64,000 nt of DNA from the NCBI RefSeq assembly GCF_018531195.1, contig NZ_JAHDYS010000010.1, forward strand, positions 123,396 through 187,395, read 5' to 3'. Under the pieces are notes generated by a model, which worked only from the letters and a program-made list of their open reading frames with translations, searched no databases and was not told the origin of the DNA. Of this stretch, positions 19,001 to 27,810 are shown piece after piece. The stretch's first letter is position 1. Every line of letters begins with the position of its first letter. The translations under genes and the position numbers were made by a program. The DNA comes from Pelotalea chapellei. GTDB taxonomy: Bacteria; Desulfobacterota; Desulfuromonadia; Geobacterales; Pseudopelobacteraceae.

Positions 19001-22000
19001 CCAGCATCAAGAACAGATGCACCGAATTGCCCGAGCTGACCATCAATCCCATGGCCTCCTATGTCAAGGCGGGTAATTCCGTGGCAATGTCGGTGGGCAT
19101 CGTCAACAAGGATACCGGCAACTGTGCTGCTACGACCTTTACGCTTTCCATCGTCGGCACTGACGCTGATGACGCCAATTTCACCACATCCGCATTCGCT
19201 GGAAATAATTTCATCATACCCACCAACGGCAGCTCCAAATACACTACCCTGAACATCACTTCCAAGCCTGCCGCGGTCCAGGGAGCAATGAAAACCCTCC
19301 ATGTCAAGGTTGCCAAAAGCAGTGGAGGAGAGGTCAATTGCCCCGATCCCATCTATGCCGTTGTCAGCAAATACGGCTCCATGATGCACAGCAGCCTCCA
19401 GACCGGTACTGCCAGGTATGGTTCCTGGGGGCTGAACCATGACTGCAATACCTGTCACTCGCCCAATACATCCAATATCAAGCAGATAAGAGAGATAATC
19501 GCCACTCCCAACGGAAATCGCCCGGTAACTTTTTCGATTACTTCTACAGCCGGCGGCGCCAGTGTGGATGGTGTGTTCGGCAATGACAACCGGATCGGAA
19601 CGGTGAGCACCAATGTCTGTGAAGTGTGCCACCATAACACCAGGTTTCATCAGTACAGTACCTCAAAGATCACCTGGAAAGATCACAACAACAACGTCGA
19701 CTGTACCAAATGCCATTCCCATAATGTCGGCTTCAAATCTGCCGGAACAGCAGGGTCATGCGACGACTGCCACGGCAACCCCCCCACCTCGAAAGAAATG
19801 CTGGTAGTTCCCCAGACAAATGTTCTGTTCCCCTATGCCACCAATGCCGGCGCCCATGCAAAGCACAATTCACGGCAGCTGGCCTGTTTCGTCTGCCACA
19901 GCAACGCCAACCACGCTCTTAGCGCCACACCACTGGGGAACACGCAACTGAACATGGGCTTCAGCATCAAAGGGGCCAACTTCCCAGGCTTTTTCGGCAA
20001 TATCAGTACAGGTACACTGCGGGCATTGCCCCCTGCCAACAATTACACCTGGACGGGAGCGCTCGGCACAACCATACAGCAGGCTCCCTCCACCATCATG
20101 ACCTGCAATGTTTATTGCCATGGATGGGAAGGCAATGGCGGCTACAACACGGAGCCTGCCTGGACCGGCATTACCCAGGTCGGCTGCGGCTCCTGCCATG
20201 CCGCTACCGGAGAGGTGGCTCCTACATCGGGAAGCCATCACAAGCACGCCAGCACCGAGCCGGGCTTCGGCAATGGCATCAACTGCAGCAAGTGCCATGG
20301 TTTCCGCAACTATTCCACCAGTGCCGCCCACATCAACGGCAATGTTGAATGGGATCTCTCAACCATTACCGGAACGGCAACCTACCGTGGTGCAAACAAA
20401 GGGTCAACCGGCGCCCAGGCACCGACTGCACCCGGCACCTACGGTTCCTGCGCAAATCTGTACTGCCACAGCAACGTGGTCCAGCCGAACAACAACGGGG
20501 TCGGCGCTCCGACCATTTTCTCCAACCCTACCTGGGGCGGTACTACCAACTGCAACAGTTGTCACCCCGGTCAACCCAATACGACCGGTGGTCATCCCCA
20601 GCACGCCGGGGCCGAAGTGACCGGCTTTGACTGCCGCATCTGCCATGGTACCGGCGGCGACGCCAATCCTCCGAAGCACGCCAACGGCCAGATCGATTTC
20701 AGTTTCTCGGGTCTGGGCGAGAACATGCACTACTCTTACAGCTCCGCCAAAATAACCGGCTCCGGCACCTATGGCACCTGCTACAACGGCAACTGTCACG
20801 GTTCGAGAAGAGCAAAGACCGGCGTTACCTCTCTTTCCTGGGGCCCGGAAAGCGCCACGCCTCTTTGCAACAAATGCCACAATACAAATCCGGGCAGCGC
20901 CGGTTTCTACGGCACCGCCGGTCCCAACAGCACGACCTCCAATACCGACCCTTATGTGGGAGCACACTTCCAGCATATTACGTCGATGCCGCTCAAGTAT
21001 TCGGCCAAGATCGACTGTTCTGCCTGCCACTTCAAGCCCACCGGGCCTTATACCCCCGGTCACATCGATACACCTCTGCCGGCGGAAATCAACTACGGCA
21101 ACGTGGCAAAAAGCGGCGTGCAGAACGGGTACACCAGTGTCGCCCATACTCCCGGCTACAATTTCGGGACCAGGCAGTGCAGCAACGTCTGGTGCCACGG
21201 CGCCGGCATGAATTCCAATGAAGGCACTGGACCTTACGGCTCTGCCGCGCTGGACGGCGGCACCCTCGGCTCACCGGTCGTGCCTGTCTGGAATGCACCA
21301 TTTCTGAATGGCACCGCCGCCAATGACTGCGTCAAGTGCCATTCCTATCCGCCACCAGCCCCGCTGCCCGGTTATACGCACTATGACGAAGTTAACGGCA
21401 GACCGTATATTCCCAATCAGTGCGTCCTTTGTCACAAACATGTCAATGCTGCGGGTGACGGTTTTAAAAACCCCGCGCTCCATGTCAACGGCGTCGTTGA
21501 CAGCTGTAATACCTGCCACGGCCGTCCGCCGATTGATGAGGCGGGCGTGGTCGTCCCTGCCGTCGGTGCACTTACCGCAGGATTGGCTGGAGCACACCAG
21601 GCCCATACCATTAACCCGAACATCGGCAAGAAATGCGATGTCTGCCATTACAATTATTCCCAGGAGATGCCGAGCTACAAACTTGAAATCGGTTTCAACG
21701 GCTTTGGCGGCAAAGTCAGCAGAGGCACGTTCTGGGGCTATTCGACCCTGTCGGCCAACTACACGCCGAAGATCGTCTATTTCTCAAACAGAACAAGCAC
21801 GAGCGTACGGCGCACAACCGACGTGAAGAAGCTTAACACCTGTGAAAATCTGTACTGCCATGGTGGCGGAACCGGAACTCTGCAGGCCCTGGGTGGCGGA
21901 ACCAATACAAAGCCCAACTGGGAAGTCGGAAGCACCCAGGCAGCGTGCGGTTCCTGCCATGGCGTGAACGGCGTGACCTACCAGACCAGGGGCTCGCACG

Positions 22001-24480
22001 GCGCCCATGTCGGCAGCGGCTATGGCCAACTGGGGCTGGCCTGCGCCAACTGCCACGGCATCAAGGCGAACAACTACCATGTCAACGGTGAGGTTGAGTG
22101 GCAGTTTTACTCCACCGCCCAGCGGTTGAACCAGACCGCGGGCTACAGCGGCACCGGCTACATGCCGAGCGGCGGCTCCTCATACGCCACCAGCGGCACT
22201 ACCGGCAAGCTGGCCCCCAGCACAAGCTACGGCACATGCCAGGTCTACTGCCACAGCGACGTCTACGATAAAACCTTTAAAAATCCGACCTGGGGCAGCG
22301 GTTCGCTCAACTGCGGCAGCTGTCACAGAAACCAGACCTCGACCTTTACCGGCAGCCACCAGAAGCATGCTGCAAGCTCTGACAACGGAGGCTACGGCAT
22401 CGACTGCCTGATCTGTCACTCCGGTTCCGGTTTTGCTTCACCCAAACATGTCAACGGCGCTGTCGATGTTATTTTCGATGCCGGCGTGGTGGGACCATCA
22501 GCCACCTATGTCGCCGCCACAAAGAACTGTTTCAATATCCTCTGCCACAACACCACTGCCTCGACCGGCCCGACCTGGGGCGTCAGCGCTACCGGCAACT
22601 ATGATACGGGAACCTACAAGCCTACCTGTATCGGCTGCCACAGCGGTGAGGTCGGTGCCCGTGCCGCGGTTATTCCTCAGTTTGCTGGCGAGTCCCACCA
22701 TATTCAGGGTGTACAGCTGAGCGCCAGTTTCTGTTACCCCTGCCACATGGAGGCGGCTGATACCAGCGGGACAGTTAATACTACTTACCACGACCGGACC
22801 TCCGGCCAACCAGTCGATCTGATGATATGGAGTGCTGGTGCGCGCGGATCTGTCTTTACCCGATATACTGCCAATGGCGCTGCATCACGCAAGCGGACAG
22901 AGTACGCCAAGGTAAATAACGTATGCGTCGGTTGCCACAGAAGCCGTAACAACGCAACCACGCCTTTCAGCGCCAGCGGTGACAATAGAACTCCCAAGAC
23001 GTATTCATGGGATACCTACAGCATTTTTGACCGGTACAGTTCTGGAACAGTCACTCCCTGGGGCAAGGTCGCTGGTAACAATACCCAGACCAAAACCATG
23101 AACAAGGCTTACTCTGCCCACGGCCGCGCCGATCTGAACAACCGCGGCTGGGCTGTCGGCAACGGCACAACGGGCGAGACGTATGCAAATACCAGCGGCA
23201 GTGTCAAGGTACTCTGCTTCGACTGCCACAACTCCCACGGCACTTCAGCCAGTGGCATCATGAGCAGCTACTCCAGTGCCACCGGGCGTAACAAGGGTGC
23301 TATCCTCAAATCCACCAATGCAGGCGCCGGTGGCTATAACGCCGACTATTCACCGGCCGCCGGCGGCGATGCGGCAGCACCGAACAAGAACGCCTACAAC
23401 ACGGGTGCTTCGCTCTGCTTCGACTGTCATAACACCCGAACCGCGAGCGCAAATGCTCCCTGGGGCTATAACAGCACCTTTGGCTCCAGCCAGGGCATCT
23501 ACGGCTACAATGATAAGCCGTACTTCGGTAACTACTCGACCTTCGCCTCAACGGTCACCTACAGCTACAAGAAAAATAACCCGGACAATAAGGGAGGACA
23601 CTTCGGTGCCTACACCAGCTTGACCACTACGCCAGCAAAACAGATCGGGGGGCTATGCACGCCGTGCCATGACCCACACGGCGTCAGCCCTGCGGTTCCG
23701 GCCAACCAGCCGTATATGGTGCCGCTGCTCAAAGGTACCTGGGTCACCTCGCCCTACAAGCAGGACGCGACACCGGCCAACACCAATGAAACCCGCGGCG
23801 GTGGTGACAAATTGAACTCATGGACCCGCGGCAGTACGCCCGGCTACAAAATTGATCAGAACAGCATGGGTGTGGCATCCGGTGCAGCACGCGATACCTG
23901 GACGTTCCCCGGCACCCCAACCACGCTGCAGAGTACGACCGATACCCAGTTTGCCGGGCTCTGTACCGGGTGTCATGCCAAGGCTGATCTCAACAACACT
24001 GCAGCCGCAACAACCGCCAACTGGAAGAGCATGAAGAGGATCCACAACACGGTTAAGGGTTGGGCAACTGCCACCGGCGGCAATGCCAATAACACCAAGC
24101 ACGCCTTTACCTGCTCCAAATGTCATACGCCACACAACTCGCGCCTGCCGCGTCTGCTTGTGACCAATTGTCTGGACGCAAAACACCGTGGCCGAGTGAT
24201 TTCTGGCGGTGAGGCCGCTAATGCAGGTACATCAGCCGCGGCTGGAAACAACCAGAGCGTCAGTTCCGGTGCCGGCGTCGGTCGCTTTCCGCAGGGTGGC
24301 GGCGGTAATGGCAGTGGGAAAGAGAATGCTACTGCAGGCAAATGGTTCTTCGGCAAGGGTGTCAAAAGCACTGCTATTGCCACTGAATCCAACACCATGT
24401 GTCACCAGAGTGCGACAGCAGGTGGCGCGACATATAACACATACACATCGCAGCGTTGGAATAAGAAGACACAATGGTAG
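16036..24480 (+). CDS. Giant multiheme c-type cytochrome, complete, 34 heme motifs
   Basis: This is a 2814-residue protein. It begins with a short basic segment and one hydrophobic helix (about residues 17-33), a signal anchor or uncleaved signal. About 1,080 residues of Ser/Thr/Gly-rich beta-sandwich sequence follow, ending in a fibronectin type III-like segment (near residues 890-1000). The cytochrome part starts near residue 1136 and ends near 2697. I count 34 motifs: 27 CxxCH, 2 CxxxCH (CNVYCH, CQVYCH) and 5 CxxxxCH. Motifs 19-34 repeat the architecture of the left-edge gene. ATG16036 has GAGGG upstream; an alternative ATG is at 16066. It is probably an extracellular or outer-surface electron conduit (family knowledge and inference). 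A 20-codon peptide gene follows 51 bp after the stop. Confidence 0.95.
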   Translation: MEALAAQRLGMRLRTKVGVVCMLVVGIFLYQAILKPLIGDTASKIYYFTLDSSGVNLGADGTTNTNQTRNGKISMKTGVYASSRRVTASAVTTEQDMIRAYGPAYASMQTVTAPAVTIGVRDGNGSTNNITWKAKVYDYNPAGAANNGVLLWTSDAVEAHPSVQTPLELPFTNPAPKDIAAGHRIKVVITCQMASTSSAARLYWGNSTNYSFFSVTEAPYVANSVTVTNLSDYYKGQLSSVTQGDSNIAMLQFDLYSNVAGGANWTGGKLDKIGTNNTTYISDDEPGDASFYIYKDADSDGMFEASDTLVGGPYTFSQLTGQSYALTTPQTITSTPQRYFVVYNVLRYATYNTTVGARIVDSTYFTVTGAAGGVTNVSSTSSSTPIIRYGGTAVTKIYPADWDNGTSLAGISESAGPGTTDSTCVTRNTAGSGFPLVGLLNYPVHSCTSVAGQGYSTTTSQTDFARLYFGGAGYASIMKTIKGGSFVYRVYTPAGGGTVTLRLFYVTSGGVRVDAPTAATFSTSTSTSQTITTSLAGQDFSSVPAGARLGIQIGVTANMRIGLGSSVGAQLTVQETAAENENVDVGNGATIANASVYASDVNKVINGFTLSAAKAKTINSITLTGSPMFNSTNVKEVRIYADTGTLVGTLDGSDPLVGSTTTITGNSATISGLSLAVGTATKKYLVSVSIGDNPNTNVVLTTLVSNLTVATTGTIGINTDKASGTLTILPTTSLTNFITAEPGNQIIPWNAGKTKVDAFGLKTNGGVNDTISNVTVMLTTTSTLPVDKVISDYVGQVDIVNAAGTSLGKLTAPTEDDDWQVPTTGLAATQTGTEYYVTITPKGNQNITFTVKAVVISVAHTRVTNALLLNDSGSAIITMDQLPPTEPSLTAVTGTYHNDTDRAEIDLSWIGSTDLSGSAVTYRLVRGLGNAPAPRNCVTDGVKSFLVYQGSALSYTEKGLDEGVSYGYRVCAVDSVANTSAGSAKGTTASIKNRCTELPELTINPMASYVKAGNSVAMSVGIVNKDTGNCAATTFTLSIVGTDADDANFTTSAFAGNNFIIPTNGSSKYTTLNITSKPAAVQGAMKTLHVKVAKSSGGEVNCPDPIYAVVSKYGSMMHSSLQTGTARYGSWGLNHDCNTCHSPNTSNIKQIREIIATPNGNRPVTFSITSTAGGASVDGVFGNDNRIGTVSTNVCEVCHHNTRFHQYSTSKITWKDHNNNVDCTKCHSHNVGFKSAGTAGSCDDCHGNPPTSKEMLVVPQTNVLFPYATNAGAHAKHNSRQLACFVCHSNANHALSATPLGNTQLNMGFSIKGANFPGFFGNISTGTLRALPPANNYTWTGALGTTIQQAPSTIMTCNVYCHGWEGNGGYNTEPAWTGITQVGCGSCHAATGEVAPTSGSHHKHASTEPGFGNGINCSKCHGFRNYSTSAAHINGNVEWDLSTITGTATYRGANKGSTGAQAPTAPGTYGSCANLYCHSNVVQPNNNGVGAPTIFSNPTWGGTTNCNSCHPGQPNTTGGHPQHAGAEVTGFDCRICHGTGGDANPPKHANGQIDFSFSGLGENMHYSYSSAKITGSGTYGTCYNGNCHGSRRAKTGVTSLSWGPESATPLCNKCHNTNPGSAGFYGTAGPNSTTSNTDPYVGAHFQHITSMPLKYSAKIDCSACHFKPTGPYTPGHIDTPLPAEINYGNVAKSGVQNGYTSVAHTPGYNFGTRQCSNVWCHGAGMNSNEGTGPYGSAALDGGTLGSPVVPVWNAPFLNGTAANDCVKCHSYPPPAPLPGYTHYDEVNGRPYIPNQCVLCHKHVNAAGDGFKNPALHVNGVVDSCNTCHGRPPIDEAGVVVPAVGALTAGLAGAHQAHTINPNIGKKCDVCHYNYSQEMPSYKLEIGFNGFGGKVSRGTFWGYSTLSANYTPKIVYFSNRTSTSVRRTTDVKKLNTCENLYCHGGGTGTLQALGGGTNTKPNWEVGSTQAACGSCHGVNGVTYQTRGSHGAHVGSGYGQLGLACANCHGIKANNYHVNGEVEWQFYSTAQRLNQTAGYSGTGYMPSGGSSYATSGTTGKLAPSTSYGTCQVYCHSDVYDKTFKNPTWGSGSLNCGSCHRNQTSTFTGSHQKHAASSDNGGYGIDCLICHSGSGFASPKHVNGAVDVIFDAGVVGPSATYVAATKNCFNILCHNTTASTGPTWGVSATGNYDTGTYKPTCIGCHSGEVGARAAVIPQFAGESHHIQGVQLSASFCYPCHMEAADTSGTVNTTYHDRTSGQPVDLMIWSAGARGSVFTRYTANGAASRKRTEYAKVNNVCVGCHRSRNNATTPFSASGDNRTPKTYSWDTYSIFDRYSSGTVTPWGKVAGNNTQTKTMNKAYSAHGRADLNNRGWAVGNGTTGETYANTSGSVKVLCFDCHNSHGTSASGIMSSYSSATGRNKGAILKSTNAGAGGYNADYSPAAGGDAAAPNKNAYNTGASLCFDCHNTRTASANAPWGYNSTFGSSQGIYGYNDKPYFGNYSTFASTVTYSYKKNNPDNKGGHFGAYTSLTTTPAKQIGGLCTPCHDPHGVSPAVPANQPYMVPLLKGTWVTSPYKQDATPANTNETRGGGDKLNSWTRGSTPGYKIDQNSMGVASGAARDTWTFPGTPTTLQSTTDTQFAGLCTGCHAKADLNNTAAATTANWKSMKRIHNTVKGWATATGGNANNTKHAFTCSKCHTPHNSRLPRLLVTNCLDAKHRGRVISGGEAANAGTSAAAGNNQSVSSGAGVGRFPQGGGGNGSGKENATAGKWFFGKGVKSTAIATESNTMCHQSATAGGATYNTYTSQRWNKKTQW

Positions 24481-24531
24481 ATCACGTCATAACGGATGTT
24501 GCACGTTATCGTGCGGAAAGGGGAGGGCCCC

Positions 24532-24594
24532 ATGAAAAAGCATACCTATGTCAGACCGAGGGTGGTCGCATCGGCTGAGGTTTACCCATGCTGA
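24532..24594 (+). CDS. 20-residue Cys-terminated peptide, copy 2 (candidate modified-peptide precursor)
   Basis: The frame encodes MKKHTYVRPRVVASAEVYPC and ends in TGA. A ribosome binding site (AGGGGAGG) lies just upstream. The spacing from the cytochrome stop is 51 bp, exactly as for copy 1. Length, MKK start, Y-x-x-P-R core and terminal Pro-Cys are all kept while the DNA has diverged, including at synonymous sites. That argues for selection on the peptide. The space between cytochrome and peptide holds a 6-bp inverted repeat (ATAACG/CGTTAT). No family assignment can be made from sequence alone. A RiPP-like precursor for the PqqD/radical SAM trio downstream is my inference. Confidence 0.72.
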   Translation: MKKHTYVRPRVVASAEVYPC

Positions 24595-24611
24595 TTGATT
24601 GATTCAACAAG

Positions 24612-24654
24612 AACAAATAAAGGTGAGGCCGCTACGGTTTCACCTTTATTTGTT
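24612..24654 (+). terminator. Hairpin after peptide gene, copy 2
   Basis: The arms 24612-24630 and 24636-24654 pair over 19 bp, with two G-U wobbles, around a 5-nt loop. The T-rich distal arm is followed by TT. It is related in sequence and position to the hairpin at 3160-3207. The G-U pairs where copy 1 has G-C suggest the structure is maintained, probably as terminator or 3' end of the cytochrome-peptide transcript. Confidence 0.7.
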
Positions 24655-24919
24655 TTGCGGCAATGCCGCAGAAGCTCAACTTCATGTATGTCAGCAGGAG
24701 CGGGCCCACCCCTGACTTAATTGCACGGATAACTGTGCGAACATATTTACTACTTTTGAAAACAATGCAGTTCCTTTTGCGGGACGGGTATTGAACGTTA
24801 TTAAATGATGAATGACAACAGTGGAAAGTTTGCAGTTAGCTTATAAAATTGTTCAAAAACTGGAGGTCAGATGGTAAGTGTTGTATCGTGACGAGCAACT
24901 CAAACGATGAGGAGGTTTT
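24655..24919 (+). other. Intergenic region before Cys-rich exported protein
   Basis: AT-rich non-coding DNA with no convincing gene or promoter. A small inverted repeat (GCAC/GTGC around 24724-24740) is present. The ribosome binding site GAGGAGG for the next gene lies at its end. Confidence 0.4.
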
Positions 24920-25453
24920 ATGGAAAAGTTTAGGCTTCTGGTGGTTGGTTTGTTTATTGTGGTGGTTCATACGCATTCCGCTGGAGCGAGCGAGGTGAAT
25001 CTTATACAGCCGGTTTTGCCGCCGGCTTCGCTTGAAGCCGTTGTGGGGAAAAACGGTATAAAGATCTGTGAAGATGGCCATGTACTTCAGAAAGACGGAC
25101 AATGTTGTCCGGAGGGGACGAGTAACAACCTGTGGTCCAGTGTTTGTACGCCCTTCAATATTATTGAAGATCAAATATTTAATTATAATGATGTCGCCCG
25201 TTATTGCCCGAGCTCTGACATGTTTATCGTCAGCGACAAGAACTGGAAGTGGTTTTCATGTGCGGCCAGTGATTCAACTGTCATGTATTCTGCGGCTAAG
25301 GGTACGGAAGGAAGCAAGTTCTGCCGTGACCATGGTTATGGTTCTCTGCTGAAAATAAAGCCTTGGGGTACAGTCGGCTGCATCAAGATTGGAGACAGCC
25401 AGGGTGATGGTTGCATTGAGACCGGCAAATGTTCCTTCGACAAGAATAAATAG
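24920..25453 (+). CDS. Secreted cysteine-rich protein of unknown function
   Basis: This is a 177-residue protein with a Sec signal peptide (hydrophobic residues 6-20, likely cleavage near SAGA). The mature part has ten cysteines spread through the chain (ICE, QCCP, VCT, YCP, SCA, FCR, GCIK, GCIE, KCS), suggesting up to five disulfides. No CxxCH is present, so it is not a cytochrome. I do not recognise the family. The start is supported by a strong GAGGAGG site. It is the first gene after the cytochrome-peptide unit and lies 23 bp before a glycosyltransferase. It may be an extracellular partner, but no role is shown. Confidence 0.75.
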   Translation: MEKFRLLVVGLFIVVVHTHSAGASEVNLIQPVLPPASLEAVVGKNGIKICEDGHVLQKDGQCCPEGTSNNLWSSVCTPFNIIEDQIFNYNDVARYCPSSDMFIVSDKNWKWFSCAASDSTVMYSAAKGTEGSKFCRDHGYGSLLKIKPWGTVGCIKIGDSQGDGCIETGKCSFDKNK

Positions 25454-25476
25454 AAAGTCCGCGTGCGAGGTTCAAA

Positions 25477-26163
25477 TTGAAACTCTCTGTTGTAATGCCT
25501 GTTTATAACGAAAAAAAGACTATTAGAGAGATATACGCCCGGGTTCAGGCGTTTGACTTCAATAAGGAAGTGATCCTTGTAGATGACGGCTCTACGGATG
25601 GTACGTCTGAAGTACTTCTTGAACTGGTTAATGAGACAACACATGTGTTCAGGCATGAACGTAATATGGGAAAGGGTGCGGCCTTGCGGACCGGATTCGA
25701 ACACGCTAGCGGGGATATAATCATCATTCAGGATGCTGATCTGGAGTACGCTCCTGAACAGTACACGAAACTGCTTCAACCGATTCTGGAGGGAAGTGCC
25801 GACGTGGTATTCGGTTCCCGCTTTGTCACGGGGGACTTTAGGAGAGTACACCTCTTCTGGCACATGGTAGGTAACAGGTTCCTGACGTTGCTCTCAAACA
25901 TGTTTACCAATCTTAATCTGAGTGATATGGAGACAGGCCATAAAGTTTTTAAACGTGAAATCCTGGCCAATATCAAAATTGAGGAAGACCGTTTTGGGTT
26001 TGAGCCTGAATTCACTGCAAAAATATCTAAACTGAATTTAAAAATTTATGAAGTCGGAATTTCCTATGCGGGAAGGTCGTATCAGGAGGGGAAGAAGGTA
26101 GGGTGGAGGGATGGCTTTTCGGCCCTGAAATGCGTACTGAAGTACAACCTTTTGCAGTCCTGA
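25477..26163 (+). CDS. Polyprenyl-phosphate sugar transferase-like GT2
   Basis: This 228-residue protein consists of a single GT2 domain: [17 protein letters not shown] at the N-terminus, [12 protein letters not shown], and IIQDADLEY. The size and the lack of C-terminal membrane helices resemble soluble dolichyl/polyprenyl-phosphate mannose or glucose synthases. The start is TTG25477, with GAGG upstream. It may load the lipid carrier used by the membrane glycosyltransferases of the first block (inference). Confidence 0.88.
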   Translation: MKLSVVMPVYNEKKTIREIYARVQAFDFNKEVILVDDGSTDGTSEVLLELVNETTHVFRHERNMGKGAALRTGFEHASGDIIIIQDADLEYAPEQYTKLLQPILEGSADVVFGSRFVTGDFRRVHLFWHMVGNRFLTLLSNMFTNLNLSDMETGHKVFKREILANIKIEEDRFGFEPEFTAKISKLNLKIYEVGISYAGRSYQEGKKVGWRDGFSALKCVLKYNLLQS

Positions 26164-26233
26164 CACCGTAGCTGAAATTATTTTCCCCATGCTTCAAATT
26201 TCGAAAAAATATCTCGGAAAGGCAACTCCTCCA

Positions 26234-27028
26234 ATGACATTCAAAACCATCGTTTTCACTGTTTTGTTAAGCCTTTTGACCTGCTCCAGTTTTGCAGCGG
26301 AGGTGGAGAGGGCCGGAAAAATCACCGGCAGATGGATCACCAGGCAATACGGTCCCATGATGGGAGCGCAGGTGTTGCTGTTTGATGCTGCGAAAGGGCC
26401 GGCACCTTCAAGTAACAAACATTTACGCATACCTGATGCCGGTGCTGCAGTGGACCGTGAGGGAAAGTTTTCGGTGGAACTCCCGGCCGGGAAATACTAT
26501 CTTGTAATGCGCAAACGGGTAAACCCCGATAGTGCTGGACCACCCGAAGAGGGGGACCCCCAGTATTATGCCCGGCTTAAGAATGGGCTGCCGAAAGCAT
26601 TTGTGGTTAAGGCAGGCAGGACTACGAATATCGGCACGATTGCCGTGGCTGCGCCTTTTAAAAAAGAAAAGCCGACCTCAACCGAAGGACTTACCGGGAT
26701 TGAAGGGACTGTACTAGACGAAAGTAGCGGGCTGGTTGCCGGTGTTCGTGTTCTTGCATATGATTCTCCGGGGATGATGGGCAGGCCGCTTTACGCCTCC
26801 GACAAGACAGGGGCAGACGGAAAATATCATATTGCAGTTACCCGACAGGGAACCTATTACTTGAAAGTGCGCACCCACTATGGTGGAGGAAAACCGGTTA
26901 ACGGCGAGTTTATGGGAAGTTATGGTAAATCGGGACAGCCTGGCGCTGTGAACGTTGAAAATGGGAAAATTGTAAAGGGGATCGATATCGAGGTTTCAAA
27001 ATTCAGTGCAAGGGGCAATCCGGAATAG
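26234..27028 (+). CDS. Exported protein with two carboxypeptidase-regulatory-like domains
   Basis: ATG26234 is preferred because it has GGAAAGG upstream and begins directly with a signal peptide (hydrophobic core then SSFAAEV). An in-frame ATG at 26189 lacks a ribosome site. Two Ig-like domains of the CarboxypepD_reg type follow: one with GAAVDREGKFSVELPAGKYYL and one with DKTGADGKYHIAVTRQGTYYL. Such domains are structural, often on surface or periplasmic proteins. The gene resembles the product at 30581-31279, which lies in the GeoRSP operon, so the two may act in the same envelope assembly. Confidence 0.78.
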   Translation: MTFKTIVFTVLLSLLTCSSFAAEVERAGKITGRWITRQYGPMMGAQVLLFDAAKGPAPSSNKHLRIPDAGAAVDREGKFSVELPAGKYYLVMRKRVNPDSAGPPEEGDPQYYARLKNGLPKAFVVKAGRTTNIGTIAVAAPFKKEKPTSTEGLTGIEGTVLDESSGLVAGVRVLAYDSPGMMGRPLYASDKTGADGKYHIAVTRQGTYYLKVRTHYGGGKPVNGEFMGSYGKSGQPGAVNVENGKIVKGIDIEVSKFSARGNPE

Positions 27029-27048
27029 ATCTGATCACACCAGTACAG

Positions 27049-27810
27049 CTATTGATTTCCCGGTTGTTGCTCAATCACCATGTTGTTCAGGTTGTCCAGG
27101 TCCATGCGTGCTTTTTTATGTCCGTTGTCAGCAGCCTTTTTCATCCAGCGGAGCGCTTCACTTCGATCCGGTTTGACTCCGTCACCTCGCAGGTACATTT
27201 GGGCGACAATGTATTGGGCTTTGTTATGTCCCTGCTTGGCTGACTTGATAAACCATTTTGTCGCTTCATCCGGATCCCTTTTTACATTAGTACCGGTATC
27301 ATACATTACCGCCACATCGTACTGGGCTTTCATGTTTCCCATTTTGGCTGCCTGCAGTATTCGTTTGACCCCTTCCGGAATGTTCTGTTTGACCCCTTTG
27401 CCCTTATAATACATTTCCCCGGTCTTATACTGAGCAATTTCCATCCCCTGATCGGCCGCCTTCAGATACCACTGAAAAGCTGCATTCAGATCTTCAGCAA
27501 CTCCGCGGCCATTTTCATACATCTCGCCAATTCTGTGCTGGGCAAGATCGGATCCCTGGTCAGCCGCCTTTTTGTACCATTCCAGCGCCTTTCTCCAGTC
27601 TTCCTGAACACCGAGGCCGTTATCATAGATGATGCCGATGCGGTACCATGCCAGTGGATTATTGTCCTTCTTGAATTCCTCCAATGCCACATTGAATTCA
27701 CCAGCCTGAAAGGCCTTCTGGCCGGCTGCATAGTCAGCCCACGCAGGGCAGGACATTGAAACGCACAGGCTCATACAAAGGAGGATTCTTTTTGAACTGG
27801 ATCTAAGCAT
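27049..27810 (-). CDS. Exported SEL1-repeat protein
   Basis: This is a 253-residue protein with a signal peptide (residues 1-25, cleavage near SCPAWA). A run of SEL1-type helical repeats follows, recognisable by the recurring A-x-x-W-Y-x-K-A-A-x-Q-G pattern (about five to six copies from residue 45 to 235). SEL1 repeats serve as scaffolds for protein complexes. It is transcribed opposite to its neighbours, convergent with 26234-27028 and divergent from the long operon that starts at 28086. Confidence 0.9.
   Translation of the reverse strand: MLRSSSKRILLCMSLCVSMSCPAWADYAAGQKAFQAGEFNVALEEFKKDNNPLAWYRIGIIYDNGLGVQEDWRKALEWYKKAADQGSDLAQHRIGEMYENGRGVAEDLNAAFQWYLKAADQGMEIAQYKTGEMYYKGKGVKQNIPEGVKRILQAAKMGNMKAQYDVAVMYDTGTNVKRDPDEATKWFIKSAKQGHNKAQYIVAQMYLRGDGVKPDRSEALRWMKKAADNGHKKARMDLDNLNNMVIEQQPGNQ

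Noticed and set aside
24175..24192. CLDAKH as an extra heme motif
   Set aside because: Only one Cys precedes His and no CxxCH-like pair is present; kept only as a conserved oddity.
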